Assembly: GCA_024279425.1 (NCBI GenBank)
Contig: JAJRRO010000010.1
Coordinates: forward strand, 21,471-85,470
Source: Bacteroidota bacterium
GTDB taxonomy: Bacteria > Bacteroidota > Bacteroidia > Flavobacteriales > Flavobacteriaceae
DNA length: 64,000 nt
Direction of reading: 5' to 3'
Shown: positions 43,878-53,126 of the stretch, piece by piece
How positions within the stretch are numbered: position 1 is the stretch's first letter
Layout of the letters: every line of letters starts with the position of its first letter
Notes under the pieces: generated by a model
Database searches by the model: none
The model's input: only the letters and a program-made list of their open reading frames with translations
Told to the model about the DNA's origin: nothing
Translations under genes and position numbers: made by a program

Positions 43878-44786
43878 TTGAAACAAGTTACAATAAGCAA
43901 CCCATTCATTACCCTAATTGTTTTGGATTATGGAGCCATAATCCAAAAATTATTGGTAAAAGACCACGAAGGGATATATACCAATGTCGTCGTTGGTTAT
44001 GACTATCCAAGCCAGTACCCTGATGATACCAAAAGTTTAGGAGCATGTTGTGGAAGATTCGCAGGGCGCATATCCAACGGCGGTTTTGTCCTGGATCAAA
44101 AAAACTATTCCCTATATGCAGAAGGAGGTATTCATTTACATGGTGGGAAGGTGGGTTTTAACAGAAAAAAATGGACCATTGAAGAGGTGAATCATGGTGA
44201 CGAACCTTTTGTGAGACTTTCCTATCTAAGCAAGCATTTGGAGGAAGGTTATCCTGGAAACCTAAAAGCCACTATAACCTATAAATTAAGTAACAATGAG
44301 CTGCATATAACCCATGAGGCGATTACAGATATGACAACTGTTGTCAATTTGACGAATCATTCCTATTTTAGGTTGGATGACGAAAATAGTATTGACCACT
44401 ATTACTTAAAATTAAATTGTCCTGAAATTGTAGAGACAAAGACAAATCTATTGCCAACGGGTAAATTAACCTCTGTTAAAGGCACGAAGTATGATTTTCT
44501 ATCAGAACAACAAATAGGTTTGACCCGATTAGACACGCCATTTGCTACTGACGATTATAGTAGTTTTGCGGCCATGTTATCCTCAAAAAAATCTGGAATT
44601 TCAATGGAGGTGAGTACAAATCAACCAGGTTTGGTGGTCTATACGCCAGCCAACTTTCCGGCTATTTGTTTTGAGACCCAAAATTTTCCTGACGCCCCAA
44701 ACAATACCCATTTTCCAAGTAGTATTCTTCGACCAAAGGAAACCTATCGCAATGCCTCGGTTTTTAAATTCGATTTAGTAACTTAG
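43878..44786 (+). CDS. galM: Aldose 1-epimerase (galactose mutarotase)
   Basis: 302-residue cytoplasmic enzyme interconverting alpha and beta anomers of aldoses. GalM motifs: LDYGAIIQKLLV, GRFAGRISNGGF, HLHGGKVGFNRKKW (His), VVNLTNHSYFRL (catalytic His) and, near the end, ICFETQNFPDAPN (catalytic Glu). The frame requires a TTG start at 43878 (MKQVTISNPF), which fits the family N-terminus. DUF2911 and MeaB genes follow on the same strand. Confidence 0.88.
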   Translation: MKQVTISNPFITLIVLDYGAIIQKLLVKDHEGIYTNVVVGYDYPSQYPDDTKSLGACCGRFAGRISNGGFVLDQKNYSLYAEGGIHLHGGKVGFNRKKWTIEEVNHGDEPFVRLSYLSKHLEEGYPGNLKATITYKLSNNELHITHEAITDMTTVVNLTNHSYFRLDDENSIDHYYLKLNCPEIVETKTNLLPTGKLTSVKGTKYDFLSEQQIGLTRLDTPFATDDYSSFAAMLSSKKSGISMEVSTNQPGLVVYTPANFPAICFETQNFPDAPNNTHFPSSILRPKETYRNASVFKFDLVT

Positions 44787-44811
44787 ACCTGACAACTCTA
44801 AAAAACTTAGG

Positions 44812-45372
44812 ATGAAAAAACTAAAATGGATATTGATAGGACTGGTTGCATTGATTGTTTTGGTCATGTTTGTGGGTATGCCCTATATGCAAGAACAAAC
44901 TAAAAAGCATAGTCCTGAAGTAACGAAAACCTATACCAAAAATGGAATCGATTTGTCGGTCAATTTTTCAAGTCCTTCAAAAAAAGATCGTGTTATTTTT
45001 GGCGAATTGGTTCCTTACGATCTTGTATGGAGGACAGGGGCTAATGAACCTACCACGTTTACTACGGTATCAAACATCAAGATAATCGACAAAGATCTTC
45101 CCTCGGGTACTTACTCTTTTTGGACAAAACCAGGAAAAGATGTTTGGGAAGTTATATTCAATAGTGAAATTCCTGATTGGGGTGCCACCATGCTGAGCGG
45201 AGGTAAGGAAACCACCAGAAACCCGGAAACTGATGTAATCAGCGTTGAAGTACCTTCTGAACAAATTTCGGCCGTGCAGGAAAAACTGGATATTGGCTTT
45301 GAAGATGGAGAACAACTATACCTAACGCTATCTTGGGACCAGACCAAAATAAAGGTACCTATCAACAAATAG
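44812..45372 (+). CDS. DUF2911 family protein
   Basis: 186 residues with an N-terminal membrane helix or uncleaved signal (about 5-25). The DUF2911 core follows: SPSKKDRVIFGELVPYDLVW, RTGANEPTTF, DLPSGTYSFWTKPG, WEVIFN. DUF2911 proteins are common, uncharacterised, exported Bacteroidota proteins. The C-terminus ends only 2 nt before the chosen meaB start. Function unknown. Confidence 0.83.
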   Translation: MKKLKWILIGLVALIVLVMFVGMPYMQEQTKKHSPEVTKTYTKNGIDLSVNFSSPSKKDRVIFGELVPYDLVWRTGANEPTTFTTVSNIKIIDKDLPSGTYSFWTKPGKDVWEVIFNSEIPDWGATMLSGGKETTRNPETDVISVEVPSEQISAVQEKLDIGFEDGEQLYLTLSWDQTKIKVPINK

Positions 45373-45374
45373 AC

Positions 45375-46418
45375 TTGAGCTCATCAAAGAACACCGATCC
45401 AAAAAGTATTTCTAAAGTTCAAGATAAGAGAAAACTATTTCCTTCTATCGATGAACTTACACAAGGTATTCTCAAAGGGGATAAAACTGCCTTGAGTAGG
45501 GCAATTACAGTGGTTGAAAGTACCAACCGGGAACATCTTCAAAAGGCCAATACAATCATTGAAATTTGCTTGGCCCAAAAAAAGGAGAGCATTCGATTGG
45601 GAATAACCGGAGTACCTGGTGTTGGTAAAAGCACTTTTATTGAGACTTTGGGCAAAAAATTAACCGCACTTGGTAACAAAGTTGCCGTTCTTGCCGTTGA
45701 CCCTACAAGTACAAAAAGTAAGGGCAGTATTCTAGGGGACAAAACGCGAATGCAAGAATTGGTAAAGGATTCAAACGCCTTTATACGCCCCTCCCCTTCC
45801 GGGGATACTTTAGGGGGCGTAGCCCGAAAGACCAGGGAAACCATTATTTTATGTGAGGCCGCCGGTTATAATGTAGTCTTGATCGAAACCGTAGGAGTAG
45901 GACAAAGCGAAACCGCCGTTCACAGTATGGTAGACTTCTTTCTCTTGCTGAAACTCGCTGGCGCCGGAGATGAACTACAAGGCATAAAGCGGGGCATCAT
46001 AGAAATGGCCGATGCATTGGTCATCAATAAGGCGGATAGGGAAAATATAAAACAGGCAAAAAAAGCCAAAATAGAGTTTACAAGGGCTTTGCAACTATAT
46101 CCACCAAAAGAAAGTGGCTGGGTTCCCAAAGTGCTCAGCTGTTCAGCCTTGGAAGATTCAGGTATAACGGAAGTTTGGGAAATGGTTATAGAGTTTATCA
46201 ATCATGCCAGGACCATTGGAACTTTGCAAACCAATCGCAGCAATCAGAATAAGCATTGGCTGTTACAGCATATTGACGACCAAGTAAAATATGATTTCTA
46301 TCAAAACGCGAATATCAATCGCCTTTTACCTTCCGTTATCAACGAGATTACGATGGGTAAAACCTCTCCCTTTAGGGCCGCGGAAAGGCTGTTGGAAATA
46401 TACCGCAAAAACGGATGA
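45375..46418 (+). CDS. meaB: Methylmalonyl-CoA mutase-associated GTPase MeaB
   Basis: 347 residues. G3E-type P-loop GTPase: GITGVPGVGKSTFIE (Walker A), AVDPTSTKSKGSILGDKTRM (Walker B/switch), IETVGVGQSE, and NKAD for guanine. MeaB protects and loads B12-dependent methylmalonyl-CoA mutase. The likely start is TTG 45375, directly after the DUF2911 stop; another TTG at 45333 would overlap that gene by 40 nt, and no suitable ATG exists. It fits with the PduO-type adenosyltransferase at 14629. Confidence 0.9.
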   Translation: MSSSKNTDPKSISKVQDKRKLFPSIDELTQGILKGDKTALSRAITVVESTNREHLQKANTIIEICLAQKKESIRLGITGVPGVGKSTFIETLGKKLTALGNKVAVLAVDPTSTKSKGSILGDKTRMQELVKDSNAFIRPSPSGDTLGGVARKTRETIILCEAAGYNVVLIETVGVGQSETAVHSMVDFFLLLKLAGAGDELQGIKRGIIEMADALVINKADRENIKQAKKAKIEFTRALQLYPPKESGWVPKVLSCSALEDSGITEVWEMVIEFINHARTIGTLQTNRSNQNKHWLLQHIDDQVKYDFYQNANINRLLPSVINEITMGKTSPFRAAERLLEIYRKNG

Positions 46419-46511
46419 TCCGATGGCCCAAATCTAAGGCCCTGACCAAACATCGCAAGGCAAAAGCATATCAATAAAATACATAACTTTGCCAAACCAT
46501 AATTCAACTGA

Positions 46512-47471
46512 ATGCATCAGATTACAGATTCCTTACTTTCAATCGTCGTACCTCTTTATAACGAAGAAGAAAATGCGGTTTTATTGACCCAAAAAATTCA
46601 CGAAAGTCTTATGGGTTACAATTACCAGATAATTTATATAGACGATTTTTCTACGGATAACACCCGAAAAGTAATCAAAGAAATGAACGATGATAGGGTT
46701 CACCTTATCGAACTCAAAAAAAACTATGGTCAGAGTCTGGCCTTGGCTGCAGGGATTGATTATGCAGAGGGGGAATATATCATTACGATGGACGGGGACT
46801 TACAAAATGACCCCAGTGATATTCCTCAAATGCTTGAGTATGTCATAAATGAAGAATACGATGTAGTTACCGGTATTCGCCAGAAAAGAAAGGATTCCTT
46901 GGTAAAAAAGATTCCTTCTAAAATCGCCAATTTTTTGGTCCGGCGTGTGACCAAACTGGATATTAAGGATAATGGTTGTGCCTTAAAAATCTTTACAAGA
47001 GACATTGCCAAGGATTTAAATCTATATGGTGAGATGCACCGTTTTATTACGCTTTTGGCACACTTGGAAGGAGCACAGATAAAGCAAGTACCCGTTAAAC
47101 ACCATGCGCGTAATGCAGGCGTGTCCAAATACGGCCTGGAGCGGGTTTTCAAGGTTGTGGCCGACATGATGCTGCTATTGTTTATTCGCAAGTATTTTCA
47201 ACGACCAATTCACCTATTTGGGATATTAGGATTCTTATTGATCATGTTGGGCGTATTGATCAACATCTATCTCCTCATTGTAAAATGGGGCTTTGGGGAA
47301 GATATTGGTGCCAGGCCTTTATTGATTTTTGGATTGATGTTCATTTTAGCCGGGATTCAATTATTTACCATTGGCATTGTAATGGAACTACTCATTAGAA
47401 CGTACTACGAATCGCAAAAGAAAAGACCATACAGAATCAAAAAAACAACAGTTGGAGGCAGGGTTGCGTAA
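46512..47471 (+). CDS. Glycosyltransferase family 2, DPM1/polyprenyl-phosphate sugar transferase type
   Basis: 319 residues. GT-A domain with SIVVPLYNEEENA, IYIDDFSTDNT, ITMDGDLQNDP (the DxD metal site) and the late QVPVKHHARNAGVSKYG motif of polyprenyl-phosphate glycosyltransferases. Two C-terminal membrane helices (about 240-300) anchor it. It probably charges undecaprenyl phosphate with a sugar for a GT-C enzyme. The following flippase-like gene overlaps it, and a GT39 enzyme that could use the lipid-linked sugar is encoded convergently just beyond. Confidence 0.87.
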   Translation: MHQITDSLLSIVVPLYNEEENAVLLTQKIHESLMGYNYQIIYIDDFSTDNTRKVIKEMNDDRVHLIELKKNYGQSLALAAGIDYAEGEYIITMDGDLQNDPSDIPQMLEYVINEEYDVVTGIRQKRKDSLVKKIPSKIANFLVRRVTKLDIKDNGCALKIFTRDIAKDLNLYGEMHRFITLLAHLEGAQIKQVPVKHHARNAGVSKYGLERVFKVVADMMLLLFIRKYFQRPIHLFGILGFLLIMLGVLINIYLLIVKWGFGEDIGARPLLIFGLMFILAGIQLFTIGIVMELLIRTYYESQKKRPYRIKKTTVGGRVA

Positions 47472-48324
47472 AAAACTTATCACAATAGCCAAAATTGCCG
47501 TAAGTGCAGTTCTTATCTATTTTATATTCACCAAAGTAAATTTTAAGGAGGTCTTGGAAATCATTACAAAGACCAATCCGGTTTATTTGGTTCTATCTAT
47601 TTTGTTGTTTATAGTGTCAAAGGTCATCGCTTCGGTTCGACTTAATCTCTATTTTCATCAACTTGGAGCGAAACTTACCCAAAAAAGTAATTTAAAGCTC
47701 TATCTATTAGGTATGTTCTACAATCTTTTTCTCCCGGGAGGTATTGGTGGGGATGCCTATAAAGGGTATCTCATTAAGAAGAAGTTTGAAGTCGATACCA
47801 AAAAAGTAGTTTCGGTTTTGGTCTTGGATAGGCTTAGTGGATTACTCCTGCTGTTTATATATGCATGCATATTGGCGATAGCATTGAACAACCCATGGCT
47901 TGATCAATTTGAAATTGTCATTGCTATTTTGGGGGCACTTTCAGTGGTTGTCTTTTGGTATCTAAACAAAAAGTTCTTCGCATTTACGCTCCCTGTTTTC
48001 TGGAAGTCATTTTCACTTTCAGCCCTTGTACAATTGGCACAATTACTAAGTGTGTTTTTTATTTTACAATCCCTCTCAATAGCCTTGGATTTGACAGCCT
48101 ATCTCTTTATCTTCCTTATTTCATCAATAGTTTCGGTACTTCCATTGACCATAGGTGGCATTGGGAGCAGGGAAGTGACTTTTCTTTATGGGGCGACCCT
48201 CTTTGCTTTGGATGAAAACACATCAATAAGTATAAGCATGGTGTTCTTTTTAATTACTGCGGTGGTTTCCTTATTTGGAATTATGTACCACTTTAAAAAA
48301 ATCACCTTCACTACCGATACTTAA
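47464..48324 (+). CDS. Lysylphosphatidylglycerol synthase TM-region (UPF0104) flippase-like protein
   Basis: 286-residue membrane protein with about seven or eight helices and the UPF0104 landmarks LFLPGGIGGDAYKGYLIKK and LPLTIGGIGSREVTFLYG. It lacks the lysyl-transferase domain, so it is a membrane-only member, likely moving lipid-linked molecules. The start is probably TTG 47464: a GGAGG sequence (47454-47458) lies 5 nt before it, unusual for Bacteroidota; TTG 47452 is the alternative. Either start overlaps the GT2 gene. It overlaps the GT39 gene tail-to-tail by 4 nt. Confidence 0.8.
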   Translation: MRKKLITIAKIAVSAVLIYFIFTKVNFKEVLEIITKTNPVYLVLSILLFIVSKVIASVRLNLYFHQLGAKLTQKSNLKLYLLGMFYNLFLPGGIGGDAYKGYLIKKKFEVDTKKVVSVLVLDRLSGLLLLFIYACILAIALNNPWLDQFEIVIAILGALSVVVFWYLNKKFFAFTLPVFWKSFSLSALVQLAQLLSVFFILQSLSIALDLTAYLFIFLISSIVSVLPLTIGGIGSREVTFLYGATLFALDENTSISISMVFFLITAVVSLFGIMYHFKKITFTTDT

Positions 48325-49979
48325 TAAAGATGGATTAGATGCATTTCCTTGATCACTTTATTTCGAGTATTGGGATTTAAAAACCTTCCCTGAAGCCTGG
48401 TTATTCTAAACTGTTTTTTGGTCAACTGTCTGTCCCAATCCAAGCCGGAAGCGCTAAGTTCCTTTAATTCCTTTTGATTAACGTAGACCCAAACGTCTTT
48501 CTTGTTCTCAAGCGCTTCGATAGAACTAATTTTCACTGGTTTTTTATTGTAAAAATCAAGCGCCCATGTATGGTTCGTTGAAATCTTATAAATAGTATCA
48601 ACCGAAATATTGTGCTCTTTGATTGTGGCAGCCATGGTTGAACCCGCCTGATATTCCAGAAGTGAGGGATAGAAATGGGCGTTCAATACACCATTTAATA
48701 AAACAGAACTCAAAGCGCCTAAGGTAATGATCCGATAATAATAATCTTCGCGTTTCAGACAGTAATAAGCGATTAATATTCCCAGAGCCATCTTCCAGAT
48801 GTAGTTGGAATAGGAGTCGGTTTTAAAAACAAGAAAGCAAGTAAACGCGCAGACGATAAACACCAGTGAAAGAATAAAATACTGGAATCCCAAGAAAACT
48901 TTTTTAGTTGGTGTGCTTCCTTCTTTGAACAAACGATATAAGTACGAAGCTGTTAAAACCGAAAACAAGGGCATTACCACATTGAGATAATGCGGCAATT
49001 TAAATTGTGCAAAACTAATAATGATAAAAACAAGAGTGATTCCTCCTAAAGTCAAAAACTCGGTATTGGAATTGAACTTGAATCTAGATGTGACCATCTC
49101 TTTTGCCTTCTTATAATAGGCCACAAGCCCTAGAACCGTCCAAGGCAGGAAAACCCATAAAAAAGTGTGGAAAAAGAAGAAGTAATCGCTGCTATTCTTC
49201 CCAACACCTTCACCACTTAAACGCTCAAAGCTCTGCTCCCAAAAAATGAAGAATATCCCGCTCCTGCCCCCTTTTCCCCTAATTATTTTTTCAGGATGCA
49301 TGTCAAACTGATGATAGTATGCGTAAAGCATTGGCGTAATTACGAGGGCAAAAACCAAAAGACCAATAATTACCCTCCAGTTCAGGAACATTTTCCATTG
49401 GCGGGTATAGCCCAAATGACATAGTATGGGCAACCCAATAACCAAAAGAGCAATTTGCCCTTTGGTCGAAAAGGCGATACCTGCCCCTAGAGCACCAAGT
49501 ACAACATGCATTAGGGATTTTTTTTCGATATAAGCCGCTAAGTGCCAAATGGCAAAAATGGCGAATCCGGTAAGAATTGCATCGGTTCTAACGTCAATCG
49601 CTCCCAAAACAATGGTTTGGGAAGTGATAAAAATCAAGGCTGCCAACTTGCCTACTTTTTTATTATTAAGCAATTTTCCCAATCCGAAACAACTATATGC
49701 CCCCAATAGTGTGGCCAAAATACCTGGAATGCGATATGCCCAATCGTGTAACCCAAAGATCTTAAAAGAAAGTGCCGCGAGCCAATAATGCATATGCGGC
49801 TTGTCCAAATATTCTTCCGGGCCTTTAAATAGGTTTAAAAAGTCATTCTCTTGAACCATTCGCATAGCCATGACGGCAAACTGCGCAGAATCATTTTCGA
49901 AAAGTGTAACGAACATCCCGGTGATATAGACCAGGATAACCAGAAGCAACAAAAACCAATATCTGGTATTTGAAATCAT
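48321..49979 (-). CDS. GT39/ArnT-like membrane glycosyltransferase
   Basis: 552 residues from the ATG at 49977-49979. About twelve hydrophobic helices in a GT-C fold. The first periplasmic loop has FENDSAQFAVMAMRMVQEND then YLDKPHMHYWLAAL, the signature of dolichyl/undecaprenyl-phosphate-sugar transferases such as ArnT (Asp catalytic). A soluble C-terminal part follows. It probably transfers a sugar from a polyprenyl carrier to lipid A or another envelope acceptor. The 5' end overlaps the PAP2 gene by 4 nt, so they are co-translated. A longer frame upstream (to 50027) lies inside the PAP2 gene. Confidence 0.85.
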   Translation of the reverse strand: MISNTRYWFLLLLVILVYITGMFVTLFENDSAQFAVMAMRMVQENDFLNLFKGPEEYLDKPHMHYWLAALSFKIFGLHDWAYRIPGILATLLGAYSCFGLGKLLNNKKVGKLAALIFITSQTIVLGAIDVRTDAILTGFAIFAIWHLAAYIEKKSLMHVVLGALGAGIAFSTKGQIALLVIGLPILCHLGYTRQWKMFLNWRVIIGLLVFALVITPMLYAYYHQFDMHPEKIIRGKGGRSGIFFIFWEQSFERLSGEGVGKNSSDYFFFFHTFLWVFLPWTVLGLVAYYKKAKEMVTSRFKFNSNTEFLTLGGITLVFIIISFAQFKLPHYLNVVMPLFSVLTASYLYRLFKEGSTPTKKVFLGFQYFILSLVFIVCAFTCFLVFKTDSYSNYIWKMALGILIAYYCLKREDYYYRIITLGALSSVLLNGVLNAHFYPSLLEYQAGSTMAATIKEHNISVDTIYKISTNHTWALDFYNKKPVKISSIEALENKKDVWVYVNQKELKELSASGLDWDRQLTKKQFRITRLQGRFLNPNTRNKVIKEMHLIHLY

Positions 49980-50545
49980 AGGTGGAATTTGTGAATTGCA
50001 AATATATACAACTTTGCAAATACCCAACTGAATATCAGCCCGACCACAGCACCAGTTAGAATATCCAATGGAAAATGGACGCCAATATAAATTCGGCTAT
50101 AGGATACCAAAATTGCCCAGAATATCAATAAAAATCCAATGTATTTGAATGTATGCCTCAACAAAAAGGCAAAGAAAAAGGCAACGGCGAAGGAGTTTGC
50201 GGCATGTGCCGAGAAGTATCCGAATGTACCCCCACATGATTTTTTGACCAATCGCATAATTTCATTGATCTCTGGATCATAACAGGGCCGCAAACGTTGC
50301 ACTCCATTTTTAAAAAAATCCGCAAGTCCGTTAGTGGCCGTGATAAGCAGAGCGACTGAAACCAAAATCACGAGCGTTTTCTTTGTCCCAAACTGTCTGT
50401 ACGACATTAACAATAGAAATGCATACAAAGGAAAGGCACTGAACTTGTTGGTGAGAAGCATCCAAAACCCATCCCAATTTGGGGTTCCCAGATTATTGAG
50501 AAAAAGAAAAAGGTCCTTATCCAGTTGTATCAGTTCTTCCACCAT
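49976..50545 (-). CDS. PAP2 family phosphatase
   Basis: 189-residue membrane protein with the three PAP2 motifs: KNGVQRLRPCYDP (KxxxxxxRP), GYFSAHAANSFA (PSGH variant SAHA) and SRIYIGVHFPLDILTG (SRxxxxxHxxxD). It likely removes phosphate from undecaprenyl diphosphate or a lipid A headgroup, consistent with the co-translated GT39 partner. Start ATG at 50545; a GTG at 50554 overlaps the stop of the preceding gene (GTGA) and could also be used. Confidence 0.87.
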   Translation of the reverse strand: MVEELIQLDKDLFLFLNNLGTPNWDGFWMLLTNKFSAFPLYAFLLLMSYRQFGTKKTLVILVSVALLITATNGLADFFKNGVQRLRPCYDPEINEIMRLVKKSCGGTFGYFSAHAANSFAVAFFFAFLLRHTFKYIGFLLIFWAILVSYSRIYIGVHFPLDILTGAVVGLIFSWVFAKLYIFAIHKFHL

Positions 50546-50550
50546 TGTAA

Positions 50551-50778
50551 TCACTCTTCATATCGGGATACTTCCCTATCATAAAAAGCAGTAGCCTGTT
50601 CGATAAGACTTTGCGTTTCCGATTCAAGATCCTTTTCATCCTCTTTTGAAAAATCCTCCAACCATTCAACCTCATCATCCTCAAGGTTAATAATAAATCT
50701 AGGATACTCTGTATGTATGACAAAGATTGCTGAAGGTAAATCCGTATTGTCACCCAATATAAATTTTGGTAGTTCCAT
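50551..50778 (-). CDS. Conserved hypothetical acidic protein, 75 residues
   Basis: Small, strongly acidic cytoplasmic protein: MELPKFILGDNTDLPSAIFV, then YPRFIINLEDDEVEWLEDF and a Glu-rich helix ending DREVSRYEE. I recognise it only as a short conserved flavobacterial hypothetical. It lies 1 bp from the MATE gene and 5 bp from the PAP2 gene in the same direction, so all four genes (MATE, this, PAP2, GT39) likely form one operon. Confidence 0.7.
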   Translation of the reverse strand: MELPKFILGDNTDLPSAIFVIHTEYPRFIINLEDDEVEWLEDFSKEDEKDLESETQSLIEQATAFYDREVSRYEE

Positions 50779-50779
50779 A

Positions 50780-52153
50780 TTAGTTTTTGTTGATGATTAG
50801 TCTTTTAGTCAAATAATTGAACCGAATGTACAACATAATGGCCGATGCGGTAAGCCCGGTAAGCAGGCCAATCCATATTCCCGTACTTTGTAAATGGGTA
50901 TGCAATCCTAAATAATAAGATATAGGAAAACCTATGAGCCAATAGGCAATAAATGTTATCAAGGTTGGAATCTTAACATCCTGTAGACCTCTCAATGCAC
51001 CCAACACTACCACTTGTATACCATCAGAAATCTGAAAAAATGCCGCAACAAACAGCAATTGTCCCGCCAGTAGGATCACTTCAGTATTATCTGCCATATT
51101 CTTGGCATCATTTACATCTAAATACAAAGTTGGAAACCAGTCCCTACCCCATAAAAACAAAATCGCGAATACGATCTCTATCAATAAGGTCAGGAAAAAG
51201 ATAGATTGGGCAATACGCCTCAACTCCTTGAAATTTTGGAGTCCCTTTTGGTTTCCCACCCTAATCATTGCAGCGACCCCAAGCCCCATTCCGAACATAA
51301 ATGTCATACTACTGAGATTTAGGGCAATTTGATTGGCGGCCTGTGCATTTTTTCCCAAGACCCCACTTACCCAAATGGCCGCCGTAAATATGGCCACTTC
51401 AAAAAACATTTGCAATGCCGATGGAAAGCCTAAGCTAATTATTTTTTGTATTACTTTTTTCTCTATCAACTTAAATTTAAATCCGGTAACATAGTCGTGA
51501 AATTTCTCTTTACCCCTTAGCAAGTACCATATATGGCCTACCATGATAAAACGGGAAATCAAGGTGCCCCAAGCGGCACCGACAATACCTAATTTCGGGA
51601 ATCCGAATGAACCAAATATCAACAAATAGTTCAATATTATATTCACTACATTGGCGACAACCGTTGCATACATGGGGTATTTTGTCTGTGACAAGCCTTC
51701 TGAAAACTGCTTGAATGCCTGGAATACTATCAAAGGAACCAACGAAAAGGCCACCAAATCCAAATATGGCATTGCCAACTCAACCACCTCAGGAGGTTGT
51801 TTCATTAAATACATTAGCGGTTTCAACAACAGGATTATCACAAAGAGTGACAGTCCCAATACCGTACATAACACCAAACCATGTTTAAGGGCACTTTTCG
51901 CATCGGCCTTATTACCAGCACCGTCGGCCTCAGCGACCAAAGGGGTAATCGCCGTTGAGAATCCTATACCCAACGACATCGCAATAAACACGAAGCTATT
52001 TCCCAAAGACACAGCTGCAAGCTCGGCCGTACCCAATTGACCTACCATGATATTATCGGCAAAAGCAACAAAGGTATGCCCCAGCATACCCAATATCACG
52101 GGAACTGATAGCGTAATGTTGTACCTGAATTCTTTGGTGTACTTATGTAACAA
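50780..52153 (-). CDS. MATE family efflux transporter
   Basis: 457 residues, twelve membrane helices, inner membrane. MATE landmarks: SVPVILGMLGHTFVAFADNIMVGQLGTAEL at the start (split over residues 18-47), FKQFSEGLSQTKYP, and a second-half repeat LGFPSALQMFFEVAIFTAAI. It exports drugs or metabolites in exchange for Na+ or H+. First gene of the operon reaching down to the GT39 gene. Confidence 0.9.
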   Translation of the reverse strand: MLHKYTKEFRYNITLSVPVILGMLGHTFVAFADNIMVGQLGTAELAAVSLGNSFVFIAMSLGIGFSTAITPLVAEADGAGNKADAKSALKHGLVLCTVLGLSLFVIILLLKPLMYLMKQPPEVVELAMPYLDLVAFSLVPLIVFQAFKQFSEGLSQTKYPMYATVVANVVNIILNYLLIFGSFGFPKLGIVGAAWGTLISRFIMVGHIWYLLRGKEKFHDYVTGFKFKLIEKKVIQKIISLGFPSALQMFFEVAIFTAAIWVSGVLGKNAQAANQIALNLSSMTFMFGMGLGVAAMIRVGNQKGLQNFKELRRIAQSIFFLTLLIEIVFAILFLWGRDWFPTLYLDVNDAKNMADNTEVILLAGQLLFVAAFFQISDGIQVVVLGALRGLQDVKIPTLITFIAYWLIGFPISYYLGLHTHLQSTGIWIGLLTGLTASAIMLYIRFNYLTKRLIINKN

Positions 52154-52250
52154 GGTTGGTTAATTTAATGGGGACAAAGATAAGTTCTTACTTTATATTG
52201 AAAGTGTAAAAACTATAAAGTTGGTGGATTATATTTTTCCGGACTATTAA

Positions 52251-53024
52251 CTAAAGTGATTTTGCTTCCTCCCAGAAGACGTCCATTTCTTCTAAGGTCA
52301 TTTCCTTTAAGGTTTTGCCCGCTTCCTTTGCTTTTGATTCTAAATATTGAAATCGATTGATGAATTTTTTATTGGTCCGTTCCAAGGCATTTTCGGGATC
52401 AACTTTAAGAAAACGGGCATAATTGATCATTGAGAAGAGTACATCTCCAAATTCGGCTTCCATTCTGCTTGGATTGCCTACTTTAATCTCTTCTTGCAAT
52501 TCGGCAAGCTCTTCTTGTACTTTTTCAAAAACTTGTTCAGGCCTTTCCCAATCAAATCCAACTCCAGCCACTTTGTCCTGTATACGATTGGCTTTTACCA
52601 AGGCAGGTAAACCATTGGGCACCCCTTCCAAAACACTTTTCTTACCTTCTTTTAGCTTCAGATTTTCCCAATTCCGTTTAACCTCATCTTCATCTTTCAC
52701 TTTTACATCACCATAGATATGAGGATGCCTATTGATTAATTTTTCACAAATGGCATTACAGACTTCTGCTATATCAAAATCCCCTGTCTCAGAGCCAATT
52801 TTGGCATAAAAAACAATATGCAGCAAGAGATCTCCAAGTTCATTTTTCACTTCGGTCAAGTCATTCTCTAGTATAGCATCTCCCAATTCATAGGTTTCTT
52901 CAATAGTTAGATGGCGCAGAGTCTGCATGGTCTGTTTTTTGTCCCATGGGCACTGTTCCCGAAGTTGGTCCATTATGGTAAGTAAACGATCAAATGCTTT
53001 TAGTTGGAGCTCTCTATTATCCAT
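52251..53024 (-). CDS. mazG: Nucleoside triphosphate pyrophosphohydrolase MazG
   Basis: 257 residues from the ATG at 53022-53024 (MDNRELQLKAFDRL). Two MazG domains in tandem: PWDKKQTMQTLRHLTIEETYELGDAI (EExxE and ExxD metal ligands) with KNELGDLLLHIVFYAKIG, then a second one with EEIKVGNPSRMEAEFGDVLFSMIN. It hydrolyses NTPs to NMPs, clearing damaged or excess nucleotides. Alone on its strand, divergent from the TolB-like gene. Confidence 0.92.
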   Translation of the reverse strand: MDNRELQLKAFDRLLTIMDQLREQCPWDKKQTMQTLRHLTIEETYELGDAILENDLTEVKNELGDLLLHIVFYAKIGSETGDFDIAEVCNAICEKLINRHPHIYGDVKVKDEDEVKRNWENLKLKEGKKSVLEGVPNGLPALVKANRIQDKVAGVGFDWERPEQVFEKVQEELAELQEEIKVGNPSRMEAEFGDVLFSMINYARFLKVDPENALERTNKKFINRFQYLESKAKEAGKTLKEMTLEEMDVFWEEAKSL

Positions 53025-53126
53025 AAATTGCAATTTGCCCAAAAGTACAAATACAAATAATATAAGTACGAACCGTTATTGGCTTATTTTAGTTATCTTA
53101 AGTCGGTCAAAATCAACCTGAAAATT